DNA of 64,000 nucleotides from Adineta ricciae (taxonomy: Eukaryota; Rotifera; Eurotatoria; Adinetida; Adinetidae), in contig CAJNOJ010000101.1 in NCBI GenBank assembly GCA_905250025.1, positions 138,206-202,205 of the forward strand, given 5' to 3'. Below the pieces are notes generated by a model that saw only the letters and a program-made list of their open reading frames with translations, did not search any database and was not told the origin of the DNA. Of the stretch, positions 58,908 through 64,000 are shown piece after piece. Every line of letters starts with the position of its first letter. The first letter of the stretch is position 1. The position numbers and the translations under genes are program-made.

Positions 58908-60482
58908 CATGGTGCACCTTTCGTTTGTACAGCATGTAACGGTGTTGGTCATTTGAAATCCGACTGTCCGGACCTGATCGTCCCGAATCGCACCGACCTA
59001 CCTGAACTTATACAAGAATGGCTTGTCATTCTCTCCCAATCATGTCATCAGATCACAGGTAGACTTCCTCTCTTCGCTTTTCTTTACAACCTCAGTTGAT
59101 TATTTAAGGACGATGTAAACCGACAGCAATGGATATTGAAAATCGTGAGCGAACCTTGGAGCAATTGCAAAAGCAGTTCGAAAAAGACTATCCCAATTGT
59201 AATTTGCACGCGTTTGGCTCATTCTATAATGGATTCGGCTTTCGACAAAGCGACCTTGACGTTTGCATTGTTTTCAAAGATCAGCACGAAGAAAATATTT
59301 GTACCGGATCCTCTGAGGTACTTTTCAGTTCGTTTTCCCTTTGATTAGACCGATGAAGTAATTCAAGTGATGAGAAAGCTGTTGAGATCAATGAGATTGA
59401 ATGCAGACACATTCGAAAATGTTCAACTGGTGTTACGTGCAAAGGTGCCAATCATGTGTTCCAAACATATCAGTTTCCATAACATGCTTGTAAATATATC
59501 AGCCTCATTTCGACGTTCAATGTTTGTCTTGTTTTTGGGCGATTGAAAACTTATACGAAAATCGATTCATGAACTTCTCAACTCGGCTGTATGATCAAAC
59601 ACTTGACAAAAGTAGAAACAAACGAGTATTGTTTCAGTCATGTGATATAGCTGAAGCAAGTCGTGAAACATTGTCAAGTTATGCATACATATTGATGGTC
59701 ATCCATTTTCTGCAACAAACTCAACCATTGGTGTTACCTGTTCTGCAGCAGGGTTTTTCTTCTTCTTTCGATAAGTGCTCTTGGTCATGGGTTCGTGTTA
59801 CATGTTTTAGCTCAGTGATGATCCGACAAAGAAAGATCAGATGTTCAATATGGAATGTATACTTCTATGAAGATTTAGTGAAACTTGTTCGTAGAATTGA
59901 TCGAAACAGAAATCTGATGTAGATAACCTTCGGTTTCCGTTAGAATAATTTATGAACAAGTGAAAATGATATGTCTGTTGGAGCATTGTGGATTGAATTA
60001 CTACATTTTTACACAGAACAATTCAACTATGATGAACATGTTGTGACGATCCGACAAAAAGAACCTTTGTCGAAACATGAAAAGGATGGTTTCGACAAGC
60101 TATCGCAATCGAAGATCCGTTTGAACTGAGTCATAACTTAGCCGGTGGTTTATCTGTTCGAAGTAAAAAGAAGAGAAGGTGATATAGTACAGAGTAAGCG
60201 ACGATGAAATCTGTTTGGATTGGACGATGATTCGACGAGTTTTAATTCGTGCTCGACAACAATTCGGTGTGCAATCCAAAGACATTGATAGTTGAACGTT
60301 AGATGTCGATTTAATCATCATTTCGCATGAATGTGTTTTTCTTCACATAGTCAACCTTATTCAACGTTGCTGATCTATGTCCAAGCAATGCTCCGAAACG
60401 TTGTTCTGAATGTAAAGGACCATATCACATTCTTGAATACTGTCTAAAATTATTCATAGTGGCGAATGAAAAAGCGGTTGAA
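58908..60482 (+). pseudogene. Segmental duplicate of the TUT4/7 gene, inactivated
   Basis: Covers the active half of the intact gene at 47882-52337, from the first CCHC knuckle ([19 protein letters not shown]) through the nucleotidyltransferase core ([20 protein letters not shown]) and PAP-associated part ([20 protein letters not shown]) to the next knuckle, now degraded ([17 protein letters not shown]). Intron sequences are retained and alignable, so it arose by DNA duplication, not retroposition. It is inverted relative to the parent. Exactly 24 bp are missing at 59466/59467, deleting the residues that hold the third catalytic Asp. The reading frame is broken further on, including within the PAP-associated part near 60080-60180. 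There is no start exon. Confidence 0.88.
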
Positions 60483-60538
60483 AGAAGTAATTTTTTAACA
60501 TAAATTTTATTTAATATATTTTCTCAGTTCGCGTGGCA

Positions 60539-60814
60539 TTATTGCTGTATCTGTTTATATTGGCGCATAGAGCTGCCTTCAACTTCACCACATCGCGCTG
60601 ATCCGCCTTGAACGTCGCCATGTCGCGCTAACCCATCAGTTATTAGCAGACCCAAAATCTGTTGTATGTTTTATTCGATGGCAGCCATTCGGCTTTCAAT
60701 CGATGTAAATTGATTTGCGGTGCGTTCGATGTCGTTTTGTGAACCTTGGTTGATGGAAGTTTGAGATGGTGATGGCAAGGGTGACTGTTGTTCGTCGATC
60801 GCATCGTCCAACAC
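60539..60814 (-). pseudogene. Decayed coiled-coil ORF fragment (gag-like?)
   Basis: From a good acceptor (TTATAG at 60816) the minus strand reads VLDDAIDEQQSPLPSPSQTS then ANQFTSIESRMAAIE, a stop (TAA 60671-60673), and the same frame continues as NIQQILGLLITDGLARHGDV. A 30-bp imperfect tandem duplication (60580-60640, GCCTTCAACTTCACCACATC against GCCTTGAACGTCGCCATGTC) lies within. It looks like a small disordered-plus-helical protein with a point nonsense mutation. The identity is unknown. Confidence 0.35.
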
Positions 60815-61861
60815 CTATAACAAAGAAATATCGACATAGATATATGTGTACTGTTTGATATGTGGATAAAATCATAGAAATCGTGCGAATCGAAAATGTC
60901 AAAGCCATGATATTTTCATCCTCTATCTGCTGCTCTAAATCTTTCTCTTACGCATCCAAATAATGATTGTCTGATTAATTATTGTCTCTAAGAAAAGTCG
61001 ATATCGGATCCGGCCATCTGCTGAATGGGATACTCACCTTGTACACCCTCCTAAGTATCTGAATGTAAAAGCTCAAATTATTCAAAAAAGTATATCTTGG
61101 GCCTACTCTTAGGAACAAAGAATAAATTCGTCTGGAAATCTAGAACGCAGCTGAATAAATGTAGCAAGTGTCATCATTTATGTTTACAATCCTGTTCTTC
61201 ACTAGCTCTTTACACGAATATTGTGACGCAAAGCAAATGCATGCATACGAAATGCCAGAGGAGTTGTCTAGCGGCTAATATGATTTACCGTTGTACGAAG
61301 GCATGTAGTCCAATGAAGATGAAGTTCGAAATTCGCAGCCGAAATCGTCATTTCTAAAACGGCTTTCATACGATTAAAAGGTCAGAATTACATATCGAAA
61401 AGTGGTGCTGTTCGCTGGCTGTAGAAACTGTAGTCTACACGTTTGAATTATTCTTTTCTGACTATTCGTCTCTGAGGCCATCACATCATAAGAGAAGATG
61501 GGACGTACAACCATGGAAATCATTCACATTTCAAAAAAGTAAAAAGTAAAGAACGAAAGGAAAGCACAGTACACTACTACTAGCAATGTGCCACAATTTA
61601 GTAAAAGAAAATTTGCTTACCACTGCCTCCAACAAAGGATAACGCTCTTCGATTTAAGAAAAGCAAATGAAAATAGAAATAAACAGTACTAAAATGAACT
61701 TATTCAGCCTTTTAGACACCGACCATGTTGGCTACAAAAGAAAATCAGTCTCCGATTACTTATCTAAAAGTGATTCGTTGACCAACTTACTTCATCTAAC
61801 GAGAACTTCAGTGTTTGACGATTTGTCATCTAAAAACAAACAAGATTTCATCGGTGTTATC
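60815..61861. other. Intergenic, no gene seen
   Basis: AT-rich sequence between degenerate elements. Short open frames (61097-61357, 61667-61876) lack recognisable features. The last ~170 bp adjoin the duplicated segment. Confidence 0.45.
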
Positions 61862-62082
61862 GACAGGAAACTATAAATATATGAATTGCAGTCTACTAAC
61901 GCGCGTGTATGTGTGTACACACTATAGTACATATATGGATACATACATGGAAATATATAACGAGAGAGATATGTAAACACACCCTCACGCCCTAATCTTT
62001 CGCCACAAGTTTTGCTTTAAGTGAAAGAAACATGCGGTCACGGCGGCTGATGGGAACTTTTGCTCGATGACATTGCTGACGA
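61862..62082. repeat. 221-bp direct duplication, first copy
   Basis: Identical by eye to 62084-62304. Its 3' half is a piece of the MULE transposase remnant (the stretch coding, on the minus strand, for ACFFHLKQNLWRKIRA); its 5' half contains TA/TG-rich sequence (GTGTATGTGTGTACACAC). Confidence 0.9.
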
Positions 62083-62083
62083 N
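62083..62083. other. Ambiguous base (n) at the junction of the duplication
   Basis: The only non-ACGT base noticed. It sits exactly between the two 221-bp copies, which suggests a contig join or gap-filling artefact. Confidence 0.9.
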
Positions 62084-62304
62084 GACAGGAAACTATAAAT
62101 ATATGAATTGCAGTCTACTAACGCGCGTGTATGTGTGTACACACTATAGTACATATATGGATACATACATGGAAATATATAACGAGAGAGATATGTAAAC
62201 ACACCCTCACGCCCTAATCTTTCGCCACAAGTTTTGCTTTAAGTGAAAGAAACATGCGGTCACGGCGGCTGATGGGAACTTTTGCTCGATGACATTGCTG
62301 ACGA
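62084..62304. repeat. 221-bp direct duplication, second copy
   Basis: Exact repeat of 61862-62082. This copy is continuous with the rest of the transposase remnant. Confidence 0.9.
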
Positions 62305-63100
62305 CTGGTTCGTAGTCGATAATTATCGAGGCGAGATGTTTACTAATATGTTGCTGGACAACGTCGAAAAATTCACTATAGACCTCATCGGACTTTCCAG
62401 GCAGAAAAGCGTACAGCAAAAGAAACGTTCGACCGTGAATATGTCCATGTATTGAGTAAAGCTGACAGAATAGTTTAGGTGCGACCTACAGAAAAGTTTT
62501 TAGCCTGATGATACATTCTCGGCGGAATAATTCATCATATTCAACTAACCTTAAAGATTCCATCGGCGTGCCAATGATCGGAGGCTGATATCGAGTCATA
62601 TTTTCCCGTGAAGATAAGACAATAATTCGGTTGTCGTTCTTTTCGTTGTCGTACAGCAGGAACATATCGCCAACATTGATTAACTTAAACTCTTCTGTAA
62701 TTTCGGTTTCTGCGAATGTTGTCGGTGTTGATAGTGGAATAGCATTCTTTTTTCGTTTTGGTTCAACCAAGCATTGAGCGTTCTTGTAGTTTGGAACAGC
62801 TGACGCATCATTGAGATCAACTTCGAGCAAAGCTCGACGGATGATTCTTCTAGGAACATCGTTAGAGGAAATCGCATGTACGTTGATCTTTGATTTGAAT
62901 TCAACATATGTTATTTCATCTGGATTGGAAGCATAATTATGCTCAGTCAACGTGACATATTCGGTTCCACTACTAGTCACACGTCCGGCACAGTTATTTC
63001 GAGTACATCTCCACGTCACCTAACTATGATTTGCTCGCCGATAACGGTAGCCATTTAAGAGCAATTGCTCTCTACCTTTTGAAGATTGAACAAGAGACAT
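62207..63100 (-). pseudogene. FLYWCH/MULE-type transposase remnant
   Basis: On the minus strand an ATG at 63100 opens MSLVQSSKGREQLLLNGYRY then RRANHS, a stop (TAG 63020-63022), and VTWRCTRNNCAGRV in the same frame: a FLYWCH zinc finger broken by one nonsense codon. The frame continues to IIRLKTFL, meets a second stop, and resumes in the same frame with VAPKLFCQLYSIHGHIHGRT, LLYAFLPGKSDEVYSEFFDV and IDYEPVVSNVIEQKFPSAAV then FFHLKQNLWRKIR, the middle of a MULE DDE transposase. The segment that should carry the first catalytic Asp (DGTF region) is missing between the two parts, so there is an internal deletion. The 3' end is cut off at the AT-rich duplication. The protein would be non-functional. 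Confidence 0.85.
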
Positions 63101-64000
63101 CCTTATAAGCGTTACGTGCAACAAATGATTGTTTTTTAGGTTTCTTTCTTCTAATCTATACGTAGCATTCGCTTAAAGAATAGCGAATCCTGTATTCTAC
63201 TTTGTTATCCACTCATATAGTTAGTACCATATTCATCGAGCGGAATATCAATACGTCGCGCACTCCGTCGAAAGTCAACAAATTACAGTCGTAGTAAACA
63301 TCCTCTATATAAACTGCCATCATTCCTTTCTTTTTATCGTTAGAAAGGACTCAAGTGTCGGAGGCTCAAATATGAGGAGCTCAATTAGTCCGAGCTCATC
63401 TGACGGTCCACCCGAATACATACACATGTTTTGTTCTCGAGGAAAACAGATTGTCAACTTCTCTGCGATATTCAGGAGGATGGCTCTGATCAAGGGGGAA
63501 AAGCTGATTTTAATCACTCGTCAATCAGGTTTGGATCAAATAAATCACCTAAACTCACGTAAATTACCAAAATCACAAATTGCCTCTGTCCCCCTTGGTA
63601 AGAACGAATCGTTCGAAAGTGATTATGAACAGATCAAGGTTCTCTTATTCTTCTATTGTTTTATTTGTTAAACAACAACAACAATAAAACACTATACTAG
63701 TGGCCAACTGTGGTCGCATTCTTCAACACCAGCACGGGCACCCTAATTTTGATGAAGATGAATATGATCTCCATGTGTTCGGTTTTGGAGAGAGTCACTA
63801 AAGGCTGGAACAGTTCGATTTAGGTGGCGACGACGAACGTCTGAATAGTGATCATTTTGTTAAGACACAATATCTCCTGAATCATGACAGCCGAATGTAA
63901 GGTCACCGATGCGAGAATTGAGTCCATTATTCCGATCACTTGTTTGCGTGGACAAGATCTGAATAATATTTTTATTGATTGCTCGATACCTATTATTTTT
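63101..64000. other. Region upstream of the transposase remnant, no gene seen
   Basis: May include the 5' end of the MULE element, but no terminal inverted repeat could be paired inside the window. Open frames at 63320-63671 have no recognisable features. Confidence 0.45.

Noticed and set aside
63600-63645. Resemblance of ESDYEQIK here to ESDYQQIK in the coiled-coil gene near 55130
   Set aside because: About 30 bp of similarity only, with no alignment on either side; likely coincidence.

Overview
The window reads as nuclear DNA of a small invertebrate animal, most likely a bdelloid rotifer (Adineta/Rotaria type). This is inference from several signs: AT-rich DNA; genes packed a few hundred bases apart; many GT-AG introns of only about 45-70 bp; a clearly metazoan gene set (semaphorin-5, ASPP, NEK6/7, MED15, TTLL9); a fungal-looking berberine-bridge FAD oxidase; and small decayed DNA transposons, including a FLYWCH/MULE relic. 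CDS coordinates run from start codon to stop codon and include introns. Exon joins were made by hand from reading frame, splice sites and family resemblance.

Layout. 1-4.05 kb is repeat-rich and gene-poor: a diverged 230-bp direct repeat, a 724-bp non-autonomous hAT-like element with a perfect 8-bp target duplication, and a short GGATCC-rich MITE. 4.05-10.3 kb is a minus-strand block: a MAM-like membrane protein with a mucin-like stalk, a NEK6/7 kinase, UBE2J2 and a RING/TRAF-zinc-finger protein. 11-21.6 kb is a plus-strand block: RNA polymerase III subunit RPC7, nicotinate phosphoribosyltransferase, two unrecognised membrane proteins with a decayed partial copy of one of them between, and an ASPP homologue. 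21.7-25.3 kb holds a predicted N-myristoylated protein, a coiled-coil protein and a membrane-anchored CAP-domain protein.

25.9-34.7 kb is dominated by membrane and secreted products: two tandem claudin-like tetraspans with matching exon structure, a 397-residue secreted orphan, a 61-residue Gly/Tyr-rich secreted peptide with a clear TATA box, and the FAD oxidase. 35.4-39.1 kb is semaphorin-5 (minus). 39.1-44.9 kb is intergenic and full of relics: a TUTase fragment, a longer copy of the GGATCC-rich MITE, a near-perfect 387-bp palindrome and a GC-rich gag-like remnant. 44.9-52.3 kb carries MED15 and a TUT4/TUT7-type terminal uridylyltransferase (both minus). 52.7-58.7 kb carries a long coiled-coil gene and TTLL9 (plus).

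58.9-64 kb is degenerate: a segmental copy of the TUTase that kept its introns but lost 24 bp around the third catalytic aspartate, a coiled-coil remnant, a 221-bp exact direct duplication joined at an ambiguous base (probably an assembly artefact), and the broken FLYWCH/MULE transposase.

Cross-cutting observation: at least nine genes have a good 3' splice acceptor only a few bases before the chosen ATG with no obvious cis donor, which fits spliced-leader trans-splicing (known in bdelloids) or short 5'-UTR introns. No rRNA, tRNA or CRISPR array was recognised.
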